DNA of 64,000 nucleotides from Lolium rigidum (Eukaryota; Streptophyta; Magnoliopsida; Poales; Poaceae): assembly GCF_022539505.1 (NCBI RefSeq), contig NC_061508.1, positions 37,380,256 to 37,444,255 of the forward strand, in the 5' to 3' direction. Shown here in pieces: positions 46,223 to 58,253 of this stretch. How positions within the stretch are numbered: the first letter of the stretch is position 1; every line of letters starts with the position of its first letter. The translations under genes were made by a program, and so were the position numbers. The notes below the pieces were generated by a model, which was not told the origin of the DNA, searched no databases, and saw only the letters and a program-made list of their open reading frames with translations.

Positions 46223-47975
46223 TGATACGTCTCCAACGTATCGATAATTTCTTGTGTTCCATGCCACATTATTGATGTTATCTACATGTTTTATGCACAC
46301 TTTATGTCATATTCGTGCATTTTCTGGAACTAACCTATTAACAAGATGCCGAAGTGCCGGCTCTCGTTTTCTCGCTGTTTTTGGTTTCGTAAATCCTAGT
46401 AACGAAATATTCTCGGAATCGGACGAAATCAACGCCAAAGTTCCTATTTTCATCGGAAGCATCCGAACACCCGGAAGGACCGGAGAGGGGGCCACAGGGC
46501 CACCAAACCCTAGGCCGGCGCGCCGAGAGGGGGCCGCGCCGCCCTATGGTGTGGCCCCCCGTCAGCCCTCCCGCGCCGCCTCTTCGCCTATATAAAGCCC
46601 CCGGATCGGAAAACCCGATACCAATTGACGAAACCCACGTAAACCTGCCGAGCCGCCGCCATCGCGAAGCCAAGATCCGGGGACAGGATCTCTGTTCCGG
46701 CACGCCGCCGGAGCGGGGAAGTGCCCCCGGAAGGCTTCTCCATCGACACCGCTGCCATCTCCATCGCCATCTTCATCACCGCTGCCGCTCCCATGAGGAG
46801 GGAGTAGTTCTCCATCGAGGCTCGGGGCTGTACCGGTAGCTATGTGGTTCATCTCTCTCCTATGTGTTTCAATACAATAATCTCATGAGCTGCCCTACAT
46901 GATTGAGATTCATAAGATGATGCTTGTAATCTAGATGTCATTATGCTAGTCAAGTGAGTTTTACCTATGTGATCTCCGGAGACTCCTAGTCCCACGTGTG
47001 TAAAGGTGACAAGTGTGTGCACCGTGTGGGTCTCTTAGGCCATATTTCATGCGAATACTTACTCATTGAATGGCATAGTGAGGTGCTTATTTATATCTCT
47101 TTATGATTGCAGCATGTTTGTATCACAATTTATCTATGTGCTACTCTAGTGATGTGTTATTAAAGTAGTTTTATTCCTCCCGCATGTGTGCAAAGGTGAC
47201 AAGTACGTGCACCGTGTTAGTACTTGGTTTATGCTATGATCATGATCTCTTGTAGATTATGGAGTTAACTATTGCTATGATAATATTGATGTGATCTATT
47301 CCTCCTACATATGCATGAAGGTGACAGAGTGTGCATGCTATGCTAGTACTTGGTTTAGTGCTGTTGATCTATCTTACACTAAAGGTTACTAAAACATGAG
47401 CATTATTGTGGAGCTTGTTAACTCCGGCATTGAGGGTTCGTGTAATCCTACGCAATGTGTTCATCATCCAACAAAAGTGTAGAGTATGCATTTATCTATT
47501 CTCGTTATGTGATCAATGTTGAGAGTGTCCACTAGTGAAAGTGTAATCCCTAGGCCTTGTTCCTAAATACCGCTGAGTTACTACCGCTTGTTTACTACCG
47601 TCGCGTTACTACCGCCGAGTTACTACCGCTTGTTTACTCGTTTCTATCGCGTTACTATCGCTGCAATACCACCACCATCAACTACACGCCAAGCACTTTT
47701 CTCGGCACCGTTGCTACTGCTCATACTTATTTATACCACCCGTATTTCACTATCTCTTCGCCGAACTAGTGCACCTATTTGGTGTGTTGGGGACACAAGA
47801 GACTTCTTGCTTTGTGGTTGCAGGGTTGCATGAGAGGGATATCTTTGACCTCTTCCTCCCCGAGTTCGATAAACCTTGGGTATCCACTTAAGGGAAACTT
47901 GCCGCTGTTCTACAAACCTCCGCACTTGGAGGCCCAACACTCGTCTACAGGAAAGGAGGGGGAACGTAGACATCA
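46223..47975 (+). repeat. 5' LTR of element 2
   Basis: Begins TGATACGTCTCCAACGTATC. The first 200 bases or so match the start of the element 1 and 3 LTRs, while the centre is different. The last part again has a faint match (AAACTTGCCGCTGTTC). Confidence 0.92.
46589..46596 (+). promoter_or_regulatory. TATA box in 5' LTR of element 2
   Basis: TATATAAA after a GC-rich stretch, about 367 bp into the LTR. The same sequence is at 51851-51858 in the 3' LTR. Transcription would start about 30 bp downstream. Confidence 0.7.
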
Positions 47976-47985
47976 AGCACTTTTC

Positions 47986-48003
47986 CGGCGCCGTTGCCGG
48001 GGA
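47986..48003 (+). promoter_or_regulatory. Primer binding site of element 2, tRNA-Asp
   Basis: CGGCGCCGTTGCCGGGGA; the first base should be T to pair with the A of the tRNA CCA end, otherwise a perfect 17-base match to plant tRNA-Asp. It lies ten bases inside the LTR. Confidence 0.85.
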
Positions 48004-48138
48004 GGAAAGGTAAAAGGCTCTCATACTACGGTCCCGGTAAAGTATTTTTCTCGGCGCCGTCGTGTGTGTGCTCAAAGCTATTTCCTTTAGATCCCGCAAT
48101 TGCATCTTGTTGTTTCTTGTTTACACTAGTTTGGCATA

Positions 48139-48879
48139 ATGGACAACAATGAGCTTCTTATTCTATTTCCTGATTTAAAACATGGATTGTTTGATGCGAA
48201 AATTAAAAAACCTATGAAATCTTGTTTGCATGCTGGTAGTAATATTAGTATGAACGCTTTGAACACCATTGTTGACAATAATATAGGAAGTTCTAAGCTT
48301 GGGGAAGCTGGTTTTCATGATATTTTTAGTCCCCCAAGCATTGAGGAGAAAATTTTCTTTGATGATACTTTGCCTCCTATTTATGATGATTATAATGATA
48401 GTGGTCTTTTGGTGCCACCTACTATGGAGAGTGAATTTTGTTGTGATTATACTATGCCTCCTACACTTGATGAGAATAATAATGATAGCTACTTTGTTGA
48501 ATTTGCTCCCACTACTACTAATAAAATTGATTATGCTTATGTTGGGAGTAGTAATAATTTTATGCATGAGACTCATGATAAGAATGTTTCATTTGATAGT
48601 TATATTGTTGAGTTTGCTCATGATGCTACTGAAAGTTATTATGAGAGAGGAAAATATGGTTGTAGAAATTTTCATGTTACTAAAATACCTCTCTATGTGC
48701 TGAAATTTTTGAAGCTACACTTGTTTTATCTTCCTATGCTTGTTACTTTGCTCTTCATGAACTTGTTTATTTACAAGATTCCTATGCATAGGAAGCATGT
48801 TAGACTTAAATGTGTTTTGAATTTGCCTCTTGATGCTCTCTTTTGCTTCAAATACTATTTCTTGCGAGTGCATCATTAA
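48139..48879 (+). CDS. Unknown 246-aa acidic protein with hydrophobic C-terminus (element 2)
   Basis: I do not recognise this family. Residues 1-170 are acidic and rich in Asp, Asn, Tyr and Phe, with spaced motifs such as FFDDTLPPIYDD, CCDYTMPPTLDE and SYIVEFAHDATE, suggesting weak internal repetition. Residues about 185-246 are hydrophobic and basic: KFLKLHLFYLPMLVTLLF then MNLFIYKIPMHRKHV and LNLPLDALFCFKYYFL, which could make one or two membrane segments. There is no Gag core, zinc knuckle or enzyme motif. The ORF is intact and occupies the slot held by Gag in element 1 and by another unknown ORF in element 3. The codon pattern looks coding, and the intact frame argues for recent selection or simply youth. 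Confidence 0.65.
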   Translation: MDNNELLILFPDLKHGLFDAKIKKPMKSCLHAGSNISMNALNTIVDNNIGSSKLGEAGFHDIFSPPSIEEKIFFDDTLPPIYDDYNDSGLLVPPTMESEFCCDYTMPPTLDENNNDSYFVEFAPTTTNKIDYAYVGSSNNFMHETHDKNVSFDSYIVEFAHDATESYYERGKYGCRNFHVTKIPLYVLKFLKLHLFYLPMLVTLLFMNLFIYKIPMHRKHVRLKCVLNLPLDALFCFKYYFLRVHH

Positions 48880-51482
48880 AACTGCTGAGCCCATCTTAAT
48901 GGCTATAAAGAAAGAACTTCTTGGGAGATAACCCATGTGTTATTTTGCTACAGTACTTTGTTTTATATTTGTGTCTTGGAAGTTGTTTACTACTGTAGCA
49001 ACCTCTCCTTATCTTAGTTTTGAGTTTTGTTGTGCCAAGTTAAGCCGTTGATAGAAAAGTAAGTACTAGATTTGGATTACTGCGCAGTTCCAGATTTCTT
49101 TGCTGTCACGAATCTGAGCCCACTGCCCTGCAGGAAGCTCAGAAAATTATGCCAATTTACGTGCATGATCCTCAGATATGTACGCAACTTTCATTCAATT
49201 TGAGCATTTTCGTTTGAGCAGGTCTGGTGGCCTAATAAAATCCATCTTTACGGACTGTTCTGTTTTGACAGATTCTGCCTTTTATTTCGCATTGCCTCTT
49301 TTGCTATGTTGGATGAATTTCTTTGATCCATTGATGTCCAGTAGCTTTATGCAATGTCCAGAAGTGTTAAGAATGATTGTGTCACCTCTGAACATGTTAA
49401 TTTTTATTGTCCACTAACCCTCTAATGAGTTGTTTCGAGTTTGGTGTGGAGGAAGTTTTCAAGGGTCAAGAGAGGAGGATGATATACTACGATCAAGGAG
49501 AGTGAAAGCTCTAAGCTTGGGGATGCACCCGGTGGTTCACCCCTGCATATATCAAGAAGACTCAAGCGTCTAAGCTTGGGGATGCCCAAGGCATCCCCTT
49601 CTTCATCGACAACATTATCAGGTTCCTCCCCCGAAACTATATTTTTATTCCATCACATCTTATGTGCTTTTTCTTGGAGCGTCCGTTTGTTTGCTTTTGT
49701 TTTTGTTTGTGTTTGAATAAATTGGATTACATCATGCTTGTGTGGGAGAGAGACACGCTCCGCTGGTTCGTATGAACACATGTGTTCTTAGCTCATAATT
49801 TTCATGGCGAAGTTTCCTCTTCGTTAAATTGTTATATGGTTGGAATTGGAAAATGATACATGTAGTAATTGCTATAAATGTCTTGGGTAATGTGATACTT
49901 GGCAATTGTTGTGCTCATGTTTAAGCTCTTGCATCATATGCTTTGCACCTATTAGTGAAGAATACATAGAGCATGCTAAAATTTGGTTTGCATAATTGGT
50001 TTCTCTAAGGTCTAGATAATTTCTAGTATTGAGTTTGAACAACAAGGAAGACGGTGTAGAGTTTTATAATGTTTTCAATATGTATTTTATGTGAGTTTTG
50101 CTGCACCGGTTCATCCTTGTGTTTGTTTCTAACAAGCCTTGCTAGCCTAAACCTTGTATCGAGAGGGAATACTTCTCATGCATCCAAAATACTTGAGCCA
50201 ACCACTATGCCATTTGTGTCCACCATACCTACCTACTACATGGTATTTTCCAGCCATTCCAAAGTAAATTGCTTGAGTGCTACCTTTAAAATTCCATCAT
50301 TCACCTTTGCAATATATAGCTCATGGGACAAATAGCTTAAAAACTATTGTGGTATTGAATATGTAATTATGCACTTTATCTCTTATTAAGTTGCTTGTTG
50401 TGCAATAACCATGTTTACTCGGGGAACGCCATCAACTCATTGTTGAATTTCATGTGAGTTGCTATGCATGTTCGTCTTGTCTCGAAGTAAGGGCGATCTA
50501 CACCGAGTTGAATGGTTTGAGCATGCATATTGTGAGAGAAGAACATTGGGCCGCTAACTAAAGCCATGTTCCATGGTGGAAGTTTCAGTTTTGGACAAAC
50601 ATCCTCAAATCTCTAATGAGAAAAGAATTAATTGTTGTTGAATGCTTAAAGCATTAAAAGAGGAGTCCATTATCTCGTTGTCTATGTTGTCCCGGTATGG
50701 ATGTCTAAGTTGAGAATAATCAAAAGCGAGAAATCCAAATGCGAGCTTTCTCCTTAGACCTTTGTACAGAGCGGCATAGAGGTACCCCTTTGTGATACTT
50801 GGTTAAAGCATATGTATTGCGGTGATAATCCAGGTAGTCCAAGCTAATTAGGACAAGGTGCGAGCACTATTGGTACACTATGCATGAGGCTTGCAACTTA
50901 TAAGATATAATTTACATGATGCATATGCTTTATTACTACCGTTGACAAAATTGTTTCATGTTTTCAAAATCAAAGCTCTAGCACAAATATAGCAATCGAT
51001 GCTTTTCCTCTATGAGGACCATTCTTTTACTTTCAATGTTGAGTCAGTTCACCTATTTCTCTCCACCTCAAGAAGCAAACACTTGTGTGAACCGTGCATT
51101 GATTCTTACATATTCGCTTATTGCACTTATTATATTACTCTATGTTGACAATATCCATGAGATATACATGTTACAAGTTGAAAGCAACCGCTGAAACTTA
51201 ATCTTCTTTTGTGTTGCTTCAATACCTTTACTTTGAATTATTGCTTTATGAGTTAACTCTTATGCAAGACTTATTGATGCTTGTCTTGAAATGCTATTCA
51301 TGAAAAGTCTTTGCTTTATGATTCACTTGTTTACCCATGTCATATACATTGTTTTGATCGCCGCATTCACTACATATGCTCTACAAATAGTATGATCAAG
51401 GTTATGATGGCATGTCACTCCGTAAATTATCTTTGTTATCGTTTTACCCGCTCGGGACGAGCAGAACTAAGCTTGGGGATGC
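48880..51482 (+). other. Conserved non-coding 3' internal region of element 2
   Basis: Homologous, in opposite orientation, to 6814-9401 and to both element 3 interiors. Contains the hairpin at 49578-49598, PPT-like motif copies at 49511-49526 and 49570-49585, and the true PPT at 51467-51482. Confidence 0.85.
51467..51482 (+). promoter_or_regulatory. Polypurine tract of element 2
   Basis: CTAAGCTTGGGGATGC directly abuts the 3' LTR at 51483. Confidence 0.7.
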
Positions 51483-53234
51483 CGATACGTCTCCAACGTA
51501 TCGATAATTTCTTGTGTTCCATGCCACATTATTGATGTTATCTACATGTTTTATGCACACTTTATGTCATATTCGTGCATTTTCTCGGAACTAACCTATT
51601 AACAAGATGCCGAAGTGCCAGTTCCTGTTTTCTGCTGTTTTTGGTTTCAGAAATCCTAGTAACGAAATATTCTCGGAATCGGACGAAATCAACGCCAAAG
51701 TTCCTATTTTCATCCGAAGCATCCGAACACCGGGAAGGACCGCAGGGGGGCCACAGGGCCACCAAACCCTAGGCCGGCGCGGCCAGAGGGGGGGCGCGCC
51801 CCCCTATGGTGTGGCCCCCCTGTCAGCCCTCCCCGCGCCGCCTCTTCGCCTATATAAAGCCCCCCGGATCGAAAACCCGATACCAATTGACGAAACCCAC
51901 GTAAACCCGCCGTAGCCGCCGCCATCGCGAAGCCAAGATCCGGGGGACAGGATCTCTGCTCCGCACGCCGCCGGAGCGGGGAAGTGCCCCCGAAGGCTTC
52001 TCCATCGACACCGCTGCCATCTCCACCGCCATCTTCATCACCGCCGTCGCTCCCATGAGGAGGGAGTAGTTCTCCATCGAGGCTCGGGGCTGTACCGGTA
52101 GCTATGTGGTTCATCTCTCTCCTATGTGTTTCAATACAATAATCTCATGAGCTGCCCTACATGATTGAGATTCATATGATGATGCTTGTAATCTAGATGT
52201 CATTATGCTAGTCAAGTGAGTTTTACCTATGTGATCTCCGGAGACTCCTAGTCCCACGTGTGTAAAGGTGACAAGTGTGTGCACCGTGTGGGTCTCTTAG
52301 GCCAGATTTCACGTAATACTTACTCATTGAATGGCATAGTGAGGTGCTTATTTATATCTCTTTATGATTGCAGCATGTTTGTATCACAATTTATCTATGT
52401 GCTACTCTAGTGATGTGTTATTAAAGTAGTTTTATTCCTCCCGCATGTGTGCAAAGGTGACAAGTGCGTGCACCGTGTTAGTACTTGGTTTATGCTATGA
52501 TCATGATCTCTTGTAGATTATGGAGTTAACTATTGCTATGATAATATTGATGTGATCTATTCCTCCTACATATGCATGAAGGTGACAAGGTGCATGCTAT
52601 GCTAGTACTTGGTTTAGTCGCGTTGATCTATCTTACACTAAAGGTTACTAAAACATGAGCATTATTGTGGAGCTTGTTAACTCCGGCATTGAGGGTTCGT
52701 GTAATCCTACGCAATGTGTTCATCATCCAACAAAAGTGTAGAGTATGCATTTATCTATTCTGTTATGTGATCAATGTTGAGAGTGTCCACTAGTGAAAGT
52801 GTAATCCCTAGGCCTTGTTCCTAAATACCGCCGAGTTACTACCGCTTGTTTACTACCGCCGCGTTACTACCGCTGAGTTACTACCGCTTGTTTACTCGTT
52901 TTACTCACGTTACTATCGCCGCAATACCACCACCATCAACTACACGCCAAGCACTTTTCTCGGCACCGTTGCTACCGCTTCATACTTATTTATACCACCC
53001 GTATTTCACTATCTCTTCGCCGAACTAGTGCACCTATTTGGTGTGTTGGGGACACAAGAGACTTCTTGCTTTGTGGTTGCAGTGGTTGCATGAGAGGGAT
53101 ATCTTTGACCTCTTCCTCCCTGAGTTCGATAAACCTTGGGTATCCACTTAAGGGAAACTTGCTGCTGTTCTACAAACCTCTGCACTTGGAGGCCCAACAC
53201 TGTCTACAGGAAAGGAGGGGGAACGTAGACATCA
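51483..53234 (+). repeat. 3' LTR of element 2
   Basis: Collinear with the 5' LTR, differing at scattered positions, mostly in CAG/CTG/CCGG contexts or homopolymers. Confidence 0.92.
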
Positions 53235-53239
53235 CACAT

Positions 53240-54371
53240 ACATATCATGATGAGTATAGTGAGATTTAATTGGGCATTACGACAAAGTACATAGACCGCC
53301 ATCCAACTGCATCTATGCCTAAAAAGTCCACCTTCAGGTTATCATCCGAACCCCCTCCAGTATTAAGTTGCAAAGCAACAGACAATTGCATTAAGTATGG
53401 TGCGTAATGTAATCAACAACTACATCCTTAGACATAGCATCAATGTTTTATCCCTAGTGGCAACAAGACAACACAACCTTAGAACTTTCGTCACATCGTC
53501 CTGGTGTCAATGCAGCATGAACCCACTATCGAGCATAAGTACTCCCTCTTGGAGTTAAAAGCATCTACTTGGCCGCAGCATCTACTAATAACGGAGAGCA
53601 TGCAAGATCATAAACAACACATAAGCATAACTTTGATAATCAACATAACAAGTATTCTCTATTCATCGGATCCCAACAAACGCAACATATAGAATTACGT
53701 ATAGATGATCTTGATCATGATAGGCAGCTCACAAGATCCGACAATGATAGCACAATGGGGAGAAGACAACCATCTAGCTACCGCTATGGACCCATAGTCC
53801 AGGGGTAGACTACTCACTCATCACTCCGGAGGCGACCATGGCGGTGTAGAGTCCTCCGGGAGATGATTCCCCTCTCGGCAGGGTGCCGGAGGCGATCTCC
53901 GAGGATCCCCCGAGATGGGATCGGCGGCGACGGCGTCTCGCAATGTTTTCCGTATCGTGGCTCTCGGCACCGGGGGTTTCGTCACGCGAGGCTTTAAGTA
54001 GGCGGAAGGGCAAGTCGAGAGGCGGCACGGGGGCCCACACCACAGGCCGGCGCGGCCGGGGTGGGGCCGCGCCGCCCTAGGGTTTGGCCACCCCGTGGCC
54101 CCTCTTCGTCTCGTCTTCGGTCTTCTCGGAAGCTTCGTGATAAAATAGGCCTCTCGGGCTTTTATTTCGTCCAATTCCGAGAATATTTCTTTACTAGGAT
54201 TTCTGAAACCAAAAACAGCAGTAAAACAAAGAATCGGCACTTCGGCATCTTGTTAATAGGTTAGTTCCGTAAAATGCACGAATATGACATAAAGTGTGCA
54301 TAAAACATGTAGATAACATCAATAATGTGGCATGGAACACAAGAAATTATCGATACGTTGGAGACGTATCA
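53240..54371 (-). repeat. Left (3') LTR of element 3, second part
   Basis: Resumes immediately after the CACAT duplication at 53235-53239, and ends GACGTATCA next to the PPT. Confidence 0.9.
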
Positions 54372-56975
54372 GCATCCCCAAGCTTAGTTCTCGCTCGTCC
54401 CGAGCAGTAAAACGATAACAAAGATAATTTCTGGAGTGACATGCCATCATAAACTTGATCATACTATTTGTAAAGCATATGTAGAGAATGCAGCGATCAA
54501 AACAATGTGTATGACATGAGTAAACAAGTGAATCATAAAGCAAAGACTTTTCATGAATAGCACTTCAAGACAAGCATCAATAAGTCTTGCATAAGAGTTA
54601 ACTCATAAAGCAATAATTCAAAGTAAAGGTATTGAAGCAACACAAAAGAAGATTAAGTTTCAGCGGTTGATTTCAACTTGTAACATGTATATCTCATGGA
54701 TATTGTCAACATAGAGTAATATAATAAGTGCAATAAGCAAGTATGTAGGAATCAATGCACAGTTCACACAAGTGTTTGCTTCTTGAGGTGGAGAGAAATA
54801 GGTGAACTGACTCAACATTGAAAGTAAAAGAATGGTCCTCATAGAGGAAAAGCATCGATTGCTATATTTGTGCTAGAGCTTTGATTTTGAAAACATGAAA
54901 CAATTTTGTCAACGGTAGTAATAAAGCATATGCATCATGTAAATTATATCTTATAAGTTGCAAGCCTCATGCATAGTGTACTAATAGTGCTCGCACCTTG
55001 TCCTAATTAGCTTGGACTACCCGGATTATCACCGCAATACATATGCTTTAACCAAGTTTCACAAAGGGGTACCTCTATGCCGCCTCGTACAAAGGTCTAA
55101 GGAGAAAGCTCGCATTTGGATTTCTCGCTTTTGATTATTCTCAACTTAGACATCCATACCGGGACAACATAGACAACAGATAATGGACTCCTCTTTTAAT
55201 GCTTTAAGCATTTGACAACAATTAATTCTTTTCTCATTAGAGATTTGAGGATATTTGTCCAAAACCGAAACTTCCACCATGAATCATGGCTTTAGTTAGC
55301 GGCCCAATGTTCTTCTCTCACAATATGCATGCTCAAACCATTCAACTCAGTGTAGATCGCCCTTACTTCGTACAAGACGAACATGCATAGCAACTCACAT
55401 GAAATTCAACAATGAGTTGATGGCGTTCCCCAAGAAACATGGTTATCGCACAACAAGCAACTTAATAAGAGATAAAGTGCATAATTACATATTCAATACC
55501 ACAATAGTTTTTAAGCTATTTGTCCCATGAGCTATATATTGCAAAGGTGAATGATGGAATTTTAAAGGTAGCACTCAAGCAATTTACTTTGGAATGGCGG
55601 GAAAATACCATGTAGTAGGTAGGTATGGTGGACACAAATGGCATAGTGGTTGGCTCAAGTATTTTGGATGCATGAGAAGTATTCCCTCTCGATACAAGGT
55701 TTAGGCTAGCAAGGCTTATTTGAAACAAACACAAGGATGAACCGGTGCAGCAAAACTCACATAAAAGACATATTGAAAGCATTATAAGACTCTACACCGT
55801 CTTCCTTGTTGTTCAAACTCAATACTAGAAATTATCTAGACCTTAGAGAAACCAAATATGCAAACCAAATTTTAGCATGCTCTATGTATTTCTTCATTAA
55901 TGGGTGCAAAGCATATGATGCAAGAGCTTAAACATGAGCACAACAATTGCCAAGTATCACATTACCCAAAACATTTATAGCAATTACTACATGTATCATT
56001 TTCCAATTCCAACCATATAACAATTTAACGAAGGAGAAACTTCGCCATGAATACTATGAGTAGAAACCAAGGACATATTTGTCCATATGCTACAGCGGAG
56101 CGTGTATCTCTCCCATAAAGTGAATGCTAGGATCCATTTTATTCAAACAAAACAAAAACAAAAACAAACCGACGCTCCAAGAAAAAGCACATAAGATGTG
56201 GTGGAATAAAAATGTAGTTTCAGGGGAGGAACCTCGATAATTTGTTGATGAAGAAGGGGATGCCTTGGGCATCCCCAAGCTTAGACGCTTGAGTCTTCTT
56301 GATATATGCAGGGGTGAACCACCGGGTGCATCCCCAAGCTTAGAGCTTTCACTCTCCTTGATCATGTTGCATCATACTCCTCTCTTGATCCTTGAAAACT
56401 TCCTCCACACCAAACTCGAAACAACTCATTAGAGGGTTAGTGCACAATATAAATTGACATATTCAGAGGTGACACAATCATTCTTAACACTTCTGGACAT
56501 TGCATAATGCTACTGGACATTAGTGGATCAAAGAAATTCATCCAACATAGCGAAAGAGGCAATGCGAAATAAAAGGCAGAATCTGTCAAAACAGAACAGT
56601 TCGTATTGACGAATTTTAAAATGGCACCAGACTTGCTCAAATGAAAATGCTCAAATTGAATGAAAGTTGCGTACATATCTGAGGATCATGCACGTAAATT
56701 GGCATAATTTTCTGAGCTTCCTGCAGGGCAGTGGGCTCAGATTCGTGACAGCAAAGAAATCTGGAACTGCGCAGTAATCCAAATCTAGTACTTACTTTTC
56801 TATCAACGGCTTAACTTGGCACAACAAAACTCAAAACTAAGATAAGGAGAGGTTGCTACAGTAGTAAACAACTTCCAAGACACAAAATAAAAACAAAGTA
56901 CTGTAGGTAAAAACATGGGTTGTCTCCCATAAGCGCTTTTCTTTAACGCCTTTCGCCTAGGCGCGAAAGTGTGTA
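54372..56975 (-). other. 3' internal region of element 3, copy a
   Basis: Begins with the PPT (54372-54387 on the minus strand). Contains the hairpin at 56256-56276 and the internal PPT-like copies at 56269-56284 and 56328-56343. No credible ORF. Confidence 0.85.
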
Positions 56976-57621
56976 TCAAGTATTATCGAAGGGTGGTGCA
57001 TTCTCAGCGAGGTGTGGGGTTTTCTCAACTAGGCATATTATATTAGATACATAAGTTTTAGCATCTCCCTTTTCATTAGTCTTAGGTGTGCTACTCTCAT
57101 CAAACAAATTTTCAGGAACAAGCCAAGCATAATTATTTTCTAGTGCATCATTCATAGCTAGGAGCTTGCATGGTATTGGTGCTTTGATCTCCTCACCATC
57201 ATCAATATTATTAGTGTATCTTATTCTATCCATATCCATCTTTTCAAGGAGACTAGCAAAATTAGTAGGAGAACCAAGCATATTAAATTTAGCAAAGACC
57301 TTTCTAGCTTCTCTTGCTAGACCACCAAATTCTCTAAGAAGGGTTTCTAAAACAAAATCTTTCTTTTCCCCTTCTTCCATATCACCAAGTGTAAGAAACA
57401 TGTGTTGGATTATAGGATTTAGATTAACAAATTTAGTTTCCAACAAGCGAACTAAAGCAGACAGCAGCAATTTCATAAGTGGGAGCAAGTTCTACCAAGT
57501 GTCTATCTTCAAAATCTTCAACGGTACTAACATGGGTGAAAAATTCTTCTATATTGTTCCTCCCAACTATAGACCCTTGTCCTACCGGTATGTTCTTTGT
57601 GGTAAAATTAAAAGGAAACAT
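56976..57621 (-). pseudogene. Unknown 214-aa protein of element 3, copy a, frameshifted
   Basis: Same protein as the intact copy at 60859-61503, but a two-base gain in the GCAGCAGCAGC run near 57458-57465 splits it into frames 57433-57621 and 56976-57488. The site is CAG-rich, where this assembly is error-prone, so the break may not be biological. Confidence 0.7.
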
Positions 57622-57830
57622 GATGAATCAAATAAAGTAAATGCAAGTAAACTAATTTTTTGTGTGTTTTTGATATGGAGTGCAAGACAAGAAATAAAGT
57701 AAAACTAGCAACTAATTTTTTTGTGTTTTGATTTAGTGCAGCAAACAAAGTAGTAAATAAAACTAAAGCAAGACAAAAACAAAGTAAAGAGATTGAGAAG
57801 TGGAGACTCCCCTTGCAGCGTGTCTTGATC

Positions 57831-57848
57831 TCCACGGCAACGGCGCCG
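57831..57848 (-). promoter_or_regulatory. Primer binding site, element 3 copy a
   Basis: A tRNA-Asp-type site as in the other copies, but with two odd bases (TCCACGG for TCCCCGG, and the CCA end reading CCG), likely sequence errors. Confidence 0.7.
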
Positions 57849-57859
57849 TAAAAAGAGCT

Positions 57860-57913
57860 TGATGGCGTGTATTTCACACGTTCGTTGGGCAACCCCAAGA
57901 GGAAGGTATGATG
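57860..57913 (-). repeat. First 54 bp of an LTR, cut by the N gap
   Basis: Matches 61743-61796, then Ns begin. Confidence 0.85.
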
Positions 57914-58013
57914 NNNNNNNNNNNNNNNNNNNNNNNNNNNNNNNNNNNNNNNNNNNNNNNNNNNNNNNNNNNNNNNNNNNNNNNNNNNNNNNNNNNNNNN
58001 NNNNNNNNNNNNN
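57914..58013. other. Assembly gap of exactly 100 N
   Basis: A standard unknown-length scaffold gap. If the flanking LTR pieces belong to one LTR, about 1.3 kb of it is missing. Confidence 0.99.
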
Positions 58014-58253
58014 GGAAGCTTCGTGATAAAATAGGCCTCCGGGCTTTTATTTCGTCCAATTCCGAGAATATTTCTTTACTAGGATTTCCGAAACCAAAAA
58101 CAGCGAAAACGACAAGCGGCACTTCGGCATCTTGTTAATAGGTTAGTTCCGGAAAATGCACGAATATGACATAAAGTGTGCATAAAACATGTAGATAACA
58201 TCAATAATGTGGCATGGAACACAAGAAATTATCGATACGTTGGAGACGTATCA
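58014..58253 (-). repeat. Last 240 bp of an LTR, after the N gap
   Basis: Matches 54130-54371 and 63104-63343 almost perfectly. Confidence 0.85.

Larger units (their letters stand above)
46223..53234 (+). mobile_element. LTR element 2: complete non-autonomous LTR retrotransposon
   Basis: LTRs at 46223-47975 and 51483-53234 (1753 and 1752 bp). Ends are TG...CA, with the first T of the right LTR reading C, probably an assembly error. The perfect TSD is CACAT (46218-46222 and 53235-53239). The primer site is for tRNA-Asp. The interior is 3.5 kb with one 246-codon ORF and no protease, polymerase or integrase. It is inserted in the left LTR of element 3. LTRs are nearly identical, so it is the youngest layer of the nest. 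Confidence 0.94.
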
